Shown in pieces: positions 1-7,422 of a DNA stretch of 39,172 nt. The notes beneath the pieces were generated by a model. The model saw nothing but the letters and a program-made list of their open reading frames with translations. It made no database searches and was not told the origin of the DNA. Location of the stretch: the NCBI GenBank assembly GCA_938041335.1, contig CALIAF010000001.1, positions 1 through 39,172 of the forward strand, written 5' to 3'. Position 1 is the first letter of the stretch. Each line of letters begins with the position of its first letter. The DNA comes from an uncultured Ulvibacter sp. Lineage in GTDB: Bacteria; Bacteroidota; Bacteroidia; Flavobacteriales; Flavobacteriaceae. A program made the translations under genes and the position numbers.

Positions 1-115
1 CAGAAATTAAATCTTGAGCAACCTCATGGTCATTAACACGCACGATGGTATAGTTATATAGATAATCGCTATAACGATCCACCCATTTTGAGGAATCAAT
101 GATGTGTTTTGACAT
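1..115 (-). CDS. RNA polymerase ECF-type sigma-70 factor, N-terminal fragment
   Basis: Only the first 38 codons lie in the window; the gene continues past the left edge. The start ATG is at 115-113 on the minus strand. The peptide begins MSKHIIDSSKWVDRYSDYLY and continues with a NYTIVRVND stretch. This matches the opening of flavobacterial ECF sigma factors, where region 2 starts with a W-x-x-x-Y-x-D-Y-L pattern followed by R-V-x-D-x-E-x-A-x-D-L. A TAnnTTTG promoter element lies about 17 bases upstream, so the gene probably has its own promoter and a very short leader. The regulon cannot be told. The family call rests on a short N-terminus and is therefore only moderately sure. Confidence 0.7.
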   Translation of the reverse strand, partial: MSKHIIDSSKWVDRYSDYLYNYTIVRVNDHEVAQDLIS

Positions 116-131
116 AGAAATTCAAAAATAA

Positions 132-139
132 CAAAGTTA
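132..139 (-). promoter_or_regulatory. -7 promoter element of the sigma-factor gene
   Basis: The minus strand reads TAACTTTG here, a full match to the Bacteroidota -7 consensus TAnnTTTG, 16 bases before the ATG. No clear TTG is present 19-21 bases further upstream, so the -33 half is weak. The plus strand just beyond carries two AAGGGT repeats (around 139 and 154), which could be an operator; this is a guess. Confidence 0.5.
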
Positions 140-210
140 AGGGTATTAATTAAGGGTTACGATAGTTAATATGGATGCAGTAATTAGATTGGTGAATTAA
201 ATAGTATTGT

Positions 211-297
211 TCATTGCCTAGTTATTTGTGCTTTACGTTTTTTCTGCGGAAATTTTAAGCCAAATACTATCAAGACAAGCGCAAAGAGTATTACCAG
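211..297 (-). other. In-frame membrane-helix segment directly after the stop codon of the upstream lipoprotein
   Basis: Immediately after the TAG stop of the lipoprotein gene, the same frame stays open for 28 codons to a TGA at 213-211. It encodes a strongly hydrophobic stretch (LVILFALVLIVFGL) followed by a basic tail (KFPQKKRK). The pattern of one membrane helix plus positive charges looks like real coding sequence. It has no ATG of its own: the only candidate is the ATG directly before the TAG. It may be a small membrane protein with a damaged or non-standard start, a remnant, or a readthrough extension of the lipoprotein. Confidence 0.35.
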
Positions 298-744
298 CTA
301 CATTATATTGGTTACTCTTTTAAAAGTAAGTAGAATATCTTCTTTTTCTAAGGCTAAAACAAGGGTATTCTTATCCAGAGTATTGATGTAATAACACTCT
401 GTGCCATTCCCTAAAGTGGTTACAAACCTAAATTGATCAGAAGATTTAACAGTCGCTTCGTTCTTGCAATTTGTACCTAAGGTATAGGGTACGTTTTCAC
501 TAGCGATAATATCTTGATACCTATTTGTGGTCGTATTTTCTTTAAAAACAATCACGCTATTAGGTTCAAAAGCATTGGACCAAGATCCCATAAGGAGTTT
601 GTGCACAGTGTCATAAGAAGTAAAAGCTGTTTCTTCTGAAACGTTCTCTACTTCATTTTCTACTTTAACCTCCGTTTTCTTCGGCTTCGTTTCTTCACAA
701 CTTGCGAATGAAAACACTACCAGAATTAGTAATAGGTACTTCAT
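298..744 (-). CDS. Small lipoprotein, function unknown
   Basis: A 148-residue protein. A type II signal peptide (MKYLLLILVVFSFASC) has a lipobox FASC with Cys16 as the lipidation site. A charged linker rich in K, E and V follows (about 18-40). The globular part (about 45-148) opens with LLMGSWSN and runs as alternating beta-like segments with two Cys, resembling the small lipocalin-like lipoproteins common in Flavobacteria; that resemblance is a fold guess only. It lies 32 bases downstream of the M3 peptidase gene on the same strand and is probably co-transcribed with it. The next residue frame after its stop stays open (see 211-297). No specific function can be assigned. Confidence 0.75.
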   Translation of the reverse strand: MKYLLLILVVFSFASCEETKPKKTEVKVENEVENVSEETAFTSYDTVHKLLMGSWSNAFEPNSVIVFKENTTTNRYQDIIASENVPYTLGTNCKNEATVKSSDQFRFVTTLGNGTECYYINTLDKNTLVLALEKEDILLTFKRVTNIM

Positions 745-776
745 AATTTATACTTTTTATCCAAAATCAGCATTAC

Positions 777-2795
777 TTATTTTAAAAGCCCAGCGCGTTC
801 CAGGAGTGCTTCAGGATTAGGTTCTTGGCCTCTAAAGGTTTTATACAACTCCATTGGGTCTATAGTTCCTCCTTGAGATAAGACGGTGTCTTTAAATTTA
901 GTAGCCACTTTTTTATTAAAAATTCCTTCTTGTTTAAAGTAAGCAAAGGCATCTGCATCGAGTACTTCTGCCCATTTATAACTATAGTATCCTGCGCTAT
1001 AACCGCCTTGAAATATGTGAGAAAAGGCAGTACTCATGCAGGTCTCTGGAGTGTCAGGATATAAAGCGGTATCACCAAAAGCTTCCGTCTCAAATTGCTT
1101 TACTCCAATAATATTAGCGGGATCACTACCGTGCCAAGACATATCTAAAAGCCCAAAACTTAACTGACGCATGGTCTGCATACCTTCATGAAAAGTCGCA
1201 GATTCTTTTATTTTCTTCACTAAATCCATTGGGATGACTTCGCCTGTTTCATAATGTGTAGCAAAGAGCTCTAGCGTTTCTTTTTCGTAACACCAATTTT
1301 CTAATATCTGACTTGGTAATTCTACAAAATCCCAGTACACATTAGTGCCAGATAGTCCTTTATAAGTAGTGTTTGCGAGCATACCGTGCAAGCCGTGACC
1401 AAATTCGTGAAACAAGGTTGTCACTTCATTAAAAGTTAAAAGAGAAGGTTTGCTCGCTGTAGGTTTTGTGAAGTTACAGACATTTGATATGTGGGGACGG
1501 TCATTAATTCCGTCTAATTTTTGCTGAGGTTTAAAACTTGTCATCCAAGCACCACCTCGTTTTCCTTCACGTGGGTGAAAGTCTGCATAAAAGATAGAAA
1601 CCAAAGTTCCTTCTGCATCCGTTACCCGATACGTTTTTACATCTTCGTGATACTTGTCTATTGTATTGTCTATTTCAAATTCAAGTCCAAATAACTTATT
1701 AGCCACTGTAAAAACACCATTGATTACATTCTCTAGTTTAAAATAGGGCTTAAGTTGTTCATCATCTAAGCTAAATTTCTGTTGTTTTAATTTTTCGGCA
1801 TAAAAAGATCCGTCCCATTTCTGGAGTTTGTCTATCGCATCAAGCTCTTTTGCAAATGCTTCCAGTTCATCAAATTCTTTTTGGGCCGCTGGTTTTGCCT
1901 TTACCATGAGTTCTTTTAAAAAGGACTGTACCTTTTGTGGCGTTTTTGCCATACGTTCTTCAAGCACAAAATGAGCATGACTTTCGTAACCTAACAAGTC
2001 TGCACGTTGATGACGCAGATTTGCTATGTCTAAAACGTTTTGTTCGTTATTATTATCATTTTTCTGAAATGCTCTAGCACCAAAAGCAAGTGACATTTTT
2101 TTACGCAATGCTCTGTTCTCTGCATATTTCATAAAAGGAACATAGCTAGGAAAATCTAATGTAAATGCCCATCCTTCAAGCTTTTTTTCAGAGGCAACTT
2201 GGGACGCCGCTTCTTTAACACCATCTGGAAGTCCGGCAAGATCAGCTTCCTTAGTAATATGCATTTGGTAGGCGTTTGTTTCTGCAAGCACGTTTTCGCC
2301 AAAGGTCAACTTCAACTTAGATAGTGCTGTATCAATTTTACGAAGTGCTGTCTTTTTATCTTCTGATAGATTTGCACCATTACGGCTAAATCCTTTGTAT
2401 TGCTTATCGAGCAACATCTTTTGCTCTGCCGTTAAATCAAACGATTCGCGAGCGTCATACACTGCTTTTACTTTCTTAAATAGGGCTTCGTTTAACAGTA
2501 AATCATTCCCAAATTCTGTCAACAACGGTGATAGCTCCTGCGCTATTTTCTGAATCTCATCATTGGTTTCTGCACTGTTTAAATTGAAGAAAATACTAGT
2601 CGCTCGGTCTAGTTGTTGTCCCGTGTTTTCTAGGGCTTCGACCGTATTTGTAAATGTTGGCGCTGAAGCGTTTTCAACAATGGCGTTCACTTCTTCTTTG
2701 GTGTCTGCAATTAATTGTTTGATGGCAGGAGCGAAGTGCTCGTTTTTAATTTGTGAGAATGGCGCGGTGTCAAAGGGTTGTAGGAGTGGGTTCAT
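777..2795 (-). CDS. M3 family zinc metallopeptidase (oligopeptidase A / dipeptidyl carboxypeptidase type)
   Basis: A 672-residue cytoplasmic peptidase with no signal peptide. It carries the thimet-oligopeptidase zinc site: His463-Glu464-x-x-His467 in the sequence LFHEFGHGLHGM, with the third ligand Glu492 in the WDFVELPSQ segment. The length matches bacterial OpdA/Dcp proteins (about 680). Enzymes of this family trim short peptides, including the products of larger proteases and cleaved signal peptides. N- and C-terminal helices (FDTAPFSQIKNEHFAPAI at residues 8-25, and a C-terminal FRGQEPNPEALLERAGL) are typical of the family and show that the gene is full length. Whether it acts as endopeptidase or dipeptidyl carboxypeptidase cannot be told by eye, so no symbol is given. 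It is upstream of the lipoprotein gene. Confidence 0.93.
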   Translation of the reverse strand: MNPLLQPFDTAPFSQIKNEHFAPAIKQLIADTKEEVNAIVENASAPTFTNTVEALENTGQQLDRATSIFFNLNSAETNDEIQKIAQELSPLLTEFGNDLLLNEALFKKVKAVYDARESFDLTAEQKMLLDKQYKGFSRNGANLSEDKKTALRKIDTALSKLKLTFGENVLAETNAYQMHITKEADLAGLPDGVKEAASQVASEKKLEGWAFTLDFPSYVPFMKYAENRALRKKMSLAFGARAFQKNDNNNEQNVLDIANLRHQRADLLGYESHAHFVLEERMAKTPQKVQSFLKELMVKAKPAAQKEFDELEAFAKELDAIDKLQKWDGSFYAEKLKQQKFSLDDEQLKPYFKLENVINGVFTVANKLFGLEFEIDNTIDKYHEDVKTYRVTDAEGTLVSIFYADFHPREGKRGGAWMTSFKPQQKLDGINDRPHISNVCNFTKPTASKPSLLTFNEVTTLFHEFGHGLHGMLANTTYKGLSGTNVYWDFVELPSQILENWCYEKETLELFATHYETGEVIPMDLVKKIKESATFHEGMQTMRQLSFGLLDMSWHGSDPANIIGVKQFETEAFGDTALYPDTPETCMSTAFSHIFQGGYSAGYYSYKWAEVLDADAFAYFKQEGIFNKKVATKFKDTVLSQGGTIDPMELYKTFRGQEPNPEALLERAGLLK

Positions 2796-2878
2796 TTAAA
2801 TGTAAAATATTAAATATAAAACTGAAAAATATAAAAGTGTTTTTGGACGAGCCAGTTTAGAATTTGAAATTTATCATT

Positions 2879-3361
2879 TTACATTTTGATTTTTTTCGCT
2901 CCTTCTTCAACCTTCATCTTCAATCCTTCTTTATAAGCAATCACTTTGTCAAGCACACATTTATCTGCTGTGCTTACTATTTGAGCAGCAAGAATACCTG
3001 CGTTTTTTGCCCCGTTTAAGGCAACCGTTGCAACTGGTACGCCACCTGGCATTTGTAAGATAGATAATACAGAATCCCAGCCATCAATGCTATTACTAGA
3101 TTTTACGGGCACCCCGATTACTGGAAGTGGTGAAAGCGAGGCCACCATTCCTGGTAAATGTGCTGCGCCACCTGCACCTGCAATGATTACTTTAATACCA
3201 CGCGTATGTGCCTTTTTACTGAAGTCGAATAATTTTTCTGGTGTGCGGTGGGCAGAGACGATGTCTACTTCAATCTCAATGTCAAAACCTCTTAAGATGT
3301 CTATGGCATCTTGCATCACTGGCATGTCGCTAGTGCTTCCCATTACTATTGCTACTTTCAT
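2879..3361 (-). CDS. purE: N5-carboxyaminoimidazole ribonucleotide mutase PurE
   Basis: Class I PurE converts N5-CAIR to CAIR, step six of de novo purine synthesis, using the product of PurK, which is encoded just upstream. The 160-residue protein starts MKVAIVMGSTSDMPVM. The family signatures SAHRTPE (mobile loop with catalytic His) and IAGAGGAAHLPGM are intact. An in-frame ATG twelve codons upstream (at 3397) would add a peptide that is encoded by a repeat-like intergenic segment. The start at 3361, which gives the conserved N-terminus, is preferred. The gap to purK is 71 bases and is filled by hairpin repeats. Together with purK it forms a two-gene purKE operon. Confidence 0.97.
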   Translation of the reverse strand: MKVAIVMGSTSDMPVMQDAIDILRGFDIEIEVDIVSAHRTPEKLFDFSKKAHTRGIKVIIAGAGGAAHLPGMVASLSPLPVIGVPVKSSNSIDGWDSVLSILQMPGGVPVATVALNGAKNAGILAAQIVSTADKCVLDKVIAYKEGLKMKVEEGAKKIKM

Positions 3362-3369
3362 TTTTAATG

Positions 3370-3417
3370 CCCGAGAAGTCGGGTAACTATTTGTCATTTC
3401 CGCGAAGGCGAAAACCG
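3370..3417. repeat. Degenerate hairpin repeat between purK and purE
   Basis: A stem CCCGA-GAAG-TCGGG occupies 3370-3383. Downstream at 3392-3416 is a degenerate copy of the interspersed element seen in many Bacteroidota, with the core TTTCCGCGAAGGCG (normally TTCCCGCGAAGGCGGGAA). One arm has decayed, so the second stem no longer pairs well. It sits in the intercistronic gap of the purKE operon, where it could affect message stability or be inert. Confidence 0.6.
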
Positions 3418-3432
3418 CTATAAACTTATATA

Positions 3433-4590
3433 TTATTTACTAATCACTTTAATCAACTCCTTAACTTTAGCGGCAATCTCCCGCGCTTTATCAATATCTT
3501 CATTCACAATCGTGACATGACCCATTTTACGAAACGGACGGGTCTGTTTTTTGCCATAAATATGAGGCGTCACGCCGTCCATGGCCATAATTTTTTCAAT
3601 GTTTTCATAAACTACGTCGCCCGTGTGACCTTCTGAGCCAACTAAGTTCACCATAATACCACCTACTTTACTGTCTGTATTTCCTAAAGGCAAGTCTAGA
3701 ATGGCTCTAATCTGTTGCTCAAATTGGTTGGTGTAACTCCCTTCAATGCTGTAATGTCCACTGTTGTGTGGTCTTGGCGCTACTTCGTTTACAATAATCT
3801 GGTCATCTTCCGTCTGGAACATTTCGACCGCTAGTAATCCAACATGTTTAAATGCTTCGGAAACGTTAACGGCGATATCTCGTGCTTTTGTTGCCACATG
3901 GTCCTCTATTCTTGCTGGGCAAATAACATATTCTACTTGATTGGCTTCGGGATGAAACTCCATCTCTACTACTGGATAGGTTTTAACCTCTCCGGAAGGA
4001 TTACGAACTACAATCACCGCTAGCTCATTTTTAAAAGGGATCAATTGTTCTGCAATACAAGGTCTGTTTTCTAGTGATATTAGATCTTCTTCATTACGTA
4101 TTACCGAAACGCCATTGCCATCATAACCGCCCGTACAGCTTTTCCAAACAAACGGTAGTGTTAGGTTTTTATTTTGAACAGCATCTGCTAGTTCCACTTT
4201 ATCTTTAAAAATTGAAAATGGTGCGGTAGGTATTTTGTGCTGCGTATAGAAGTTTTTCTGAACTCCTTTATCCTGTATATTCTGGAGTGTTTTAGAAGAA
4301 GGATACACCGTTTTCCCTTCGTTTTCTAGTGCTGCTAATGCTTCAATGTTTACACCTTCTATTTCAAAAGTGAGCACGTCTACTTTCTTGCCAAAGTTAT
4401 AAACGGTGTCATAATCCATCAAGTCACCTTGCTCAAAATGGTCGCAACTAATCCGAAAAGGTGCTTCTGCACTAGGATCAAGAACGTGGGTCTTGATATC
4501 AAATTTTCGGGTTTCATACCCCATCATTTTGCCTAGTTGGCCACCGCCTAATATTCCTAAAGTGAAGTTTGAAGAAAAATAATTTGCCAT
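3433..4590 (-). CDS. purK: N5-carboxyaminoimidazole ribonucleotide synthase PurK
   Basis: A 385-residue ATP-grasp enzyme that makes N5-CAIR from AIR, ATP and bicarbonate. It begins with the PurK dinucleotide-like motif LGILGGGQLGKMM. The family motifs VWKSCTGGYDGNGV (ATP-grasp lid) and VNEVAPRPHNSGHY (metal-binding end of the active site) are all present. The length fits the flavobacterial enzyme. It is the first gene of the purKE operon, with a TAnnTTTG promoter element 43-50 bases upstream of the ATG, divergent from adk. The Ser in NVSEAFKHVG is written with the codon TCC inside one of the repeated TTTCCGAAG words discussed in the findings. Confidence 0.97.
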   Translation of the reverse strand: MANYFSSNFTLGILGGGQLGKMMGYETRKFDIKTHVLDPSAEAPFRISCDHFEQGDLMDYDTVYNFGKKVDVLTFEIEGVNIEALAALENEGKTVYPSSKTLQNIQDKGVQKNFYTQHKIPTAPFSIFKDKVELADAVQNKNLTLPFVWKSCTGGYDGNGVSVIRNEEDLISLENRPCIAEQLIPFKNELAVIVVRNPSGEVKTYPVVEMEFHPEANQVEYVICPARIEDHVATKARDIAVNVSEAFKHVGLLAVEMFQTEDDQIIVNEVAPRPHNSGHYSIEGSYTNQFEQQIRAILDLPLGNTDSKVGGIMVNLVGSEGHTGDVVYENIEKIMAMDGVTPHIYGKKQTRPFRKMGHVTIVNEDIDKAREIAAKVKELIKVISK

Positions 4591-4632
4591 GTTTACTGTT
4601 CCGCCTTGAGCAGAATAAATTTTAATGAATTA

Positions 4633-4640
4633 CAAAGGTA
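4633..4640 (-). promoter_or_regulatory. -7 promoter element of purKE
   Basis: The minus strand reads TACCTTTG, a full match to TAnnTTTG. The -33 region (about 4660-4664 on the minus strand) reads GTTAC rather than TTTG, so only the -7 half is strong. The 18-bp palindrome at 4675-4692 lies just upstream of this promoter. Confidence 0.55.
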
Positions 4641-4674
4641 GGGAAATTGAAGATGAAGTGTAACTGGAAATCGA

Positions 4675-4692
4675 TCCCGATAGCTATCGGGA
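4675..4692. repeat. Perfect 18-bp palindrome TCCCGATAGCTATCGGGA
   Basis: A perfect inverted repeat with no loop, in the divergent purK/adk gap. The same or a closely similar word is, to my knowledge, a dispersed repeat in many Bacteroidota genomes. It could extrude a short cruciform or serve as a binding site. It lies between the two divergent -7 elements (4633-4640 and 4783-4790). Confidence 0.7.
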
Positions 4693-4782
4693 CGAAAATG
4701 AAGACGAAATCTATGTGATGATAGATTCTTGATTCGCTTAATATTTATAAACACAGGGCTCTCAACTCTTAACAAGTTTGGG

Positions 4783-4790
4783 TATCTTTG
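4783..4790 (+). promoter_or_regulatory. -7 promoter element of adk-obgE
   Basis: TATCTTTG matches TAnnTTTG exactly. Transcription would start near 4797 and leave a leader of about 25 bases before the ATG at 4822, which supports the longer adk start. No clear TTG is seen at the -33 distance. Confidence 0.55.
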
Positions 4791-4821
4791 CGCTCACTAA
4801 ATTTATGGAACGTTTATTGAA

Positions 4822-5487
4822 ATGTGGAAATTTATAAAATCATTATTTGGAGTAAAAAGCTCAAGTGAAGTTGAAGGGCACATTTTCGAAGAAAAAACAG
4901 CAATACAAATGAAGAATATAGTATTATTTGGACCTCCAGGAGCCGGAAAAGGAACACAGGCAGAAGTATTAAAAGAGACGTATCAATTAATTCATCTTTC
5001 TACAGGAGATATGTTTAGATACAACATGAAAAATAATACGGAGCTTGGTTCACTTGCAAAAACCTATACAGAAAAAGGTCATTTAGTGCCAGATAGTGTG
5101 ACAAATGAGATGCTGAAAGATGAGGTAAACCGCCAGCTTAAAAGTAAACCAAATGGGTTTCTTTTTGACGGCTATCCTAGAACGAAAGATCAGGCAAAAG
5201 TGCTCACCGAGTTTATGAAAGAGAAAGGAACAGAAGTTGCTGCAATGGTGGCTCTAGAAGTAGATGATGAGGTATTAGTGGGTAGATTATTAGAACGCGG
5301 AAAATCAAGTGGTCGTGCAGATGATGCCAATGAAGAGGTAATTAGAGAGCGCATTGCAGAGTATTATCGCAAGACAGATATTTTAAAAGAATATTACCAA
5401 GCAGAAGATAAATATTATGGTGTGGACGGTGTAGGTTCTGTGGCAGAAATTACAGCTCGCTTGACCGCTGTGTTTAATAAATTATAA
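4822..5487 (+). CDS. adk: Adenylate kinase with a 29-residue N-terminal extension
   Basis: Catalyses AMP + ATP = 2 ADP. The core starts MKNIVLFGPPGAGKGTQAEV (P-loop) and has the AMP-site motif STGDMFR, the motif FDGYPRT and a short LID (LLERGKSSGRADD) without zinc-binding Cys. This is the standard bacterial enzyme of about 190 residues. The open frame runs 29 codons further upstream (MWKFIKSLFGVKSSSEVEGH onward) with no stop. That start at 4822 lies 32 bases after a good TAnnTTTG element, so the extension may be real; the internal ATG at 4909 is the alternative. In many flavobacteria adk is next to, or fused with, hpt; no hpt is seen here. obgE follows after 86 bases, as is usual in the group. 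Confidence 0.95.
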   Translation: MWKFIKSLFGVKSSSEVEGHIFEEKTAIQMKNIVLFGPPGAGKGTQAEVLKETYQLIHLSTGDMFRYNMKNNTELGSLAKTYTEKGHLVPDSVTNEMLKDEVNRQLKSKPNGFLFDGYPRTKDQAKVLTEFMKEKGTEVAAMVALEVDDEVLVGRLLERGKSSGRADDANEEVIRERIAEYYRKTDILKEYYQAEDKYYGVDGVGSVAEITARLTAVFNKL

Positions 5488-5497
5488 TCAAAATGTC

Positions 5498-5567
5498 AAT
5501 GCGCATTTATTGCGCATTCGTTTGAAAATAGCGAAAGCTATAAATTAGATTCCCGCCTGCGCGGGAA
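5498..5567. repeat. Cluster of three consecutive hairpins in the adk-obgE gap
   Basis: Three stem-loops follow each other. The first is AATGCGCA-TTTAT-TGCGCATT at 5498-5518. The second is ATAGC-GAAA-GCTAT at 5528-5541, with a GNRA-type GAAA loop. The third is TTCCCGC-CTGC-GCGGGAA at 5550-5567. The third is the GC-rich interspersed repeat of the same type as the degenerate copy at 3392-3416, in opposite orientation. None has a U-tract, so they do not look like terminators. They may tune processing of the adk-obgE message. Confidence 0.7.
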
Positions 5568-5573
5568 ATGAAT

Positions 5574-6590
5574 ATGACTGAAGGAAATTTTACAGATTAC
5601 GTTAAAATACATGTCCAATCCGGAAAAGGGGGGCAGGGTAGTGCGCATTTACGTCGCGAAAAATACATACCTAAAGGAGGTCCTGATGGTGGTGATGGAG
5701 GTCGCGGGGGTCACGTTGTTTTAGTAGCAAACAGCAACATGTGGACTTTACACCACTTAAAATTTAAACGTCACTTAAGAGCTGGACACGGTGAACGTGG
5801 AAGTAAAAATACAAGTACCGGTGCAGATGGTGCAGATGTGTTTGTTGATGTGCCACTAGGAACTGTTGTTATTAATACAGAAACTGGAGAACGTTTAAGA
5901 GAATTGTTAGAACACGGTGAAGAACTTATCATTGCTAAAGGCGGTATGGGAGGTCGAGGTAATGACCATTTTAAATCTTCTACAAACCAAACACCTCGAT
6001 ATGCGCAACCAGGAATGGATGGTGAAGAGGGGGATTTTACGTTAGAGATGAAAGTGCTTGCAGATGTGGGATTGGTTGGATTTCCAAATGCTGGAAAATC
6101 TACTTTACTCTCTGTTATTACGGCCGCAAAACCAAAAATTGCTAACTACGAGTTTACCACATTAAAACCTAATCTTGGTATTGTAGAATACCGCGATCAC
6201 AGAACTTTTGTAATGGCAGATATTCCTGGTATTATAGAGGGAGCTGCAGAAGGAAAAGGACTGGGGCATTATTTTTTAAGACATATAGAGCGTAACTCTA
6301 CGCTTTTGTTTTTAATCCCTGCAGATGCAGATGATATTAAAGAACAATATGACATTCTGTTAGACGAGCTTAAGCGTTACAACCCAGAATTATTAGATAA
6401 AGACAAGCTAGTCGCAATCTCAAAAAGCGACATGCTAGACGAAGAGCTAAAAGCAGAAATGAAAACGGAACTTGATAAAGACTTTGAAGGTATTCCTTAT
6501 TTGTTTTTTAGTTCTATGGCCCAGCAAGGTTTGATGGAGTTGAAGGATACCTTGTGGGGTATGTTGAATGATAAAACGGTACAGAATTAA
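5574..6590 (+). CDS. obgE: Obg family GTPase (ribosome assembly)
   Basis: Obg/CgtA is an essential GTPase acting in 50S subunit maturation and stress signalling. The glycine-rich N-terminal Obg fold (about 1-160; [34 protein letters not shown]) is followed by the G domain with G1 GFPNAGKST, switch [10 protein letters not shown]3 [10 protein letters not shown]4 SKSD and G5 SSMA. It ends without the C-terminal OCT extension of actinobacterial forms. The start MTEGNFTDY at 5574 agrees with the family. An ATG six bases earlier (5568) directly abuts the hairpin arm and would add Met-Asn. It forms a unit with adk. Confidence 0.96.
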   Translation: MTEGNFTDYVKIHVQSGKGGQGSAHLRREKYIPKGGPDGGDGGRGGHVVLVANSNMWTLHHLKFKRHLRAGHGERGSKNTSTGADGADVFVDVPLGTVVINTETGERLRELLEHGEELIIAKGGMGGRGNDHFKSSTNQTPRYAQPGMDGEEGDFTLEMKVLADVGLVGFPNAGKSTLLSVITAAKPKIANYEFTTLKPNLGIVEYRDHRTFVMADIPGIIEGAAEGKGLGHYFLRHIERNSTLLFLIPADADDIKEQYDILLDELKRYNPELLDKDKLVAISKSDMLDEELKAEMKTELDKDFEGIPYLFFSSMAQQGLMELKDTLWGMLNDKTVQN

Positions 6591-6639
6591 TTTTACCACC
6601 TAGCCACCTCCTTTAAAGCGATTTACGAAATTATCATTT

Positions 6640-6783
6640 TTTAATTATTACTGACAAATCGGTAAAAAAGTGTTAGAAATTTCAGAAAATTAAATAGATA
6701 TGTTTAACTTAACTTCTGGGGTCTACTTTGTTAAAATTTCAACTAACGAAGGTTCAATAACAAAGAAAATTGTAAAAAGATAA
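6640..6783 (+). pseudogene. Relic of a T9SS type A C-terminal sorting domain
   Basis: The frame ending at TAA 6781-6783 reads QIGKKVLEISEN, stop, IDMFNLTSGVYFVKIST, then NEGSITKKIVKR, stop. This is the characteristic ending of a T9SS cargo protein: a beta strand with D-x-x-G-K-x-V, then L-x-x-G-x-Y-F-V-K-I, then a basic KKIVKR end. Two in-frame stops (6652 and 6691) interrupt it and no upstream coding sequence survives, because obgE ends only about 50 bases before. It is the tail of a deleted secreted-protein gene. An alternative is a 27-codon ORF from the ATG at 6700, but without a signal peptide this would make no sense. Confidence 0.75.
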
Positions 6784-6829
6784 AGCATATATCTGGCGTA
6801 ATTTTTGATTCAAAAGTAAAAAACGTCTT

Positions 6830-7342
6830 ATGAAAATAGTCTTATTAACTTTAGTGTCTCTGTTACTCGTTTCCTGTGGTTCTGCCGTTGCGGTAGACTA
6901 TGAGAAAAATCATGAGTGGGAGATGTATAAATCGTATCAATACTATCGTGAGATGAATTCTGGTTTAAATCAACTTGACGATGTACGTGTGATGAAGGCT
7001 ATAGATAGTACATTAAAACAAAAAGAATTTATTAGAACGGATTATAATTCGTATTGGATTGCTTTTTTTGTAGAAGAATCACTTTCAAATTCTAGAAATA
7101 CCATAGGCGTTGGTCTTGGTTCTGGCGGTGGCGGTATCAGCGTTGGTGGCGGAGTAGGAATACCAATAGGAGGTAAAGTGATTAATCAGAGAATAACAAT
7201 CGAGGTGAGAGGAGGAGATGAGTTAGTCTGGCAAGCTGTTTATAATGGTGAACTAAAAGAGAAAGCCACCCCTGCTAAAAAAGAAGCGTATTACAATAAA
7301 ATTATCCCAATGATGCTTCAAGATTTTCCTCCAGAGCAATAA
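6830..7342 (+). CDS. DUF4136 family lipoprotein
   Basis: A 170-residue envelope lipoprotein. The signal peptide MKIVLLTLVSLLLVSC ends in lipobox LVSC with Cys16. The mature part follows the DUF4136 pattern: an early V-D-Y-E-K beta strand, a WEMYKSYQYY segment, a helix with VMKAIDSTLKQKEF, a central YWIAFFVEES strand, and the late strand DELVWQAVYNGEL. Between these lies a glycine-rich loop of about 25 residues (GVGLGSGGGGISVGGGVG), longer than in many relatives. The function of the family is unknown; it is usually a periplasm-facing lipoprotein. It ends at a strong bidirectional terminator and converges on the alpha-2-macroglobulin gene. Confidence 0.85.
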   Translation: MKIVLLTLVSLLLVSCGSAVAVDYEKNHEWEMYKSYQYYREMNSGLNQLDDVRVMKAIDSTLKQKEFIRTDYNSYWIAFFVEESLSNSRNTIGVGLGSGGGGISVGGGVGIPIGGKVINQRITIEVRGGDELVWQAVYNGELKEKATPAKKEAYYNKIIPMMLQDFPPEQ

Positions 7343-7363
7343 ATCTATAAATGATAAACCGAT

Positions 7364-7397
7364 AAAAGCGCCAACCTTAGCTGAGGGTGGCGCTTTT
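7364..7397. terminator. Bidirectional intrinsic terminator of the DUF4136 gene
   Basis: Stem AAAAGCGCCA / TGGCGCTTTT (7364-7373 with 7388-7397), with a 14-base loop whose ends (ACCT/AGGG) can pair further. The terminal A and T runs make it usable from both sides, which suits the convergent gene pair. Confidence 0.85.
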
Positions 7398-7422
7398 ATA
7401 TTTTAAAACGTAGTCTGAGTTC

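Noticed and set aside
3362-3397. Longer purE start (MTNSYPTSRALK)
   Set aside because: The added codons come from the intergenic repeat, while the next Met gives the conserved PurE N-terminus.
4593-4775. 60-residue minus-strand frame upstream of purK
   Set aside because: It crosses the 18-bp palindrome and both divergent promoter elements; non-coding control DNA is the better reading.
6700-6783. Independent 27-residue gene
   Set aside because: Its sequence is the end of a T9SS sorting domain, which has no use without a signal peptide and cargo.
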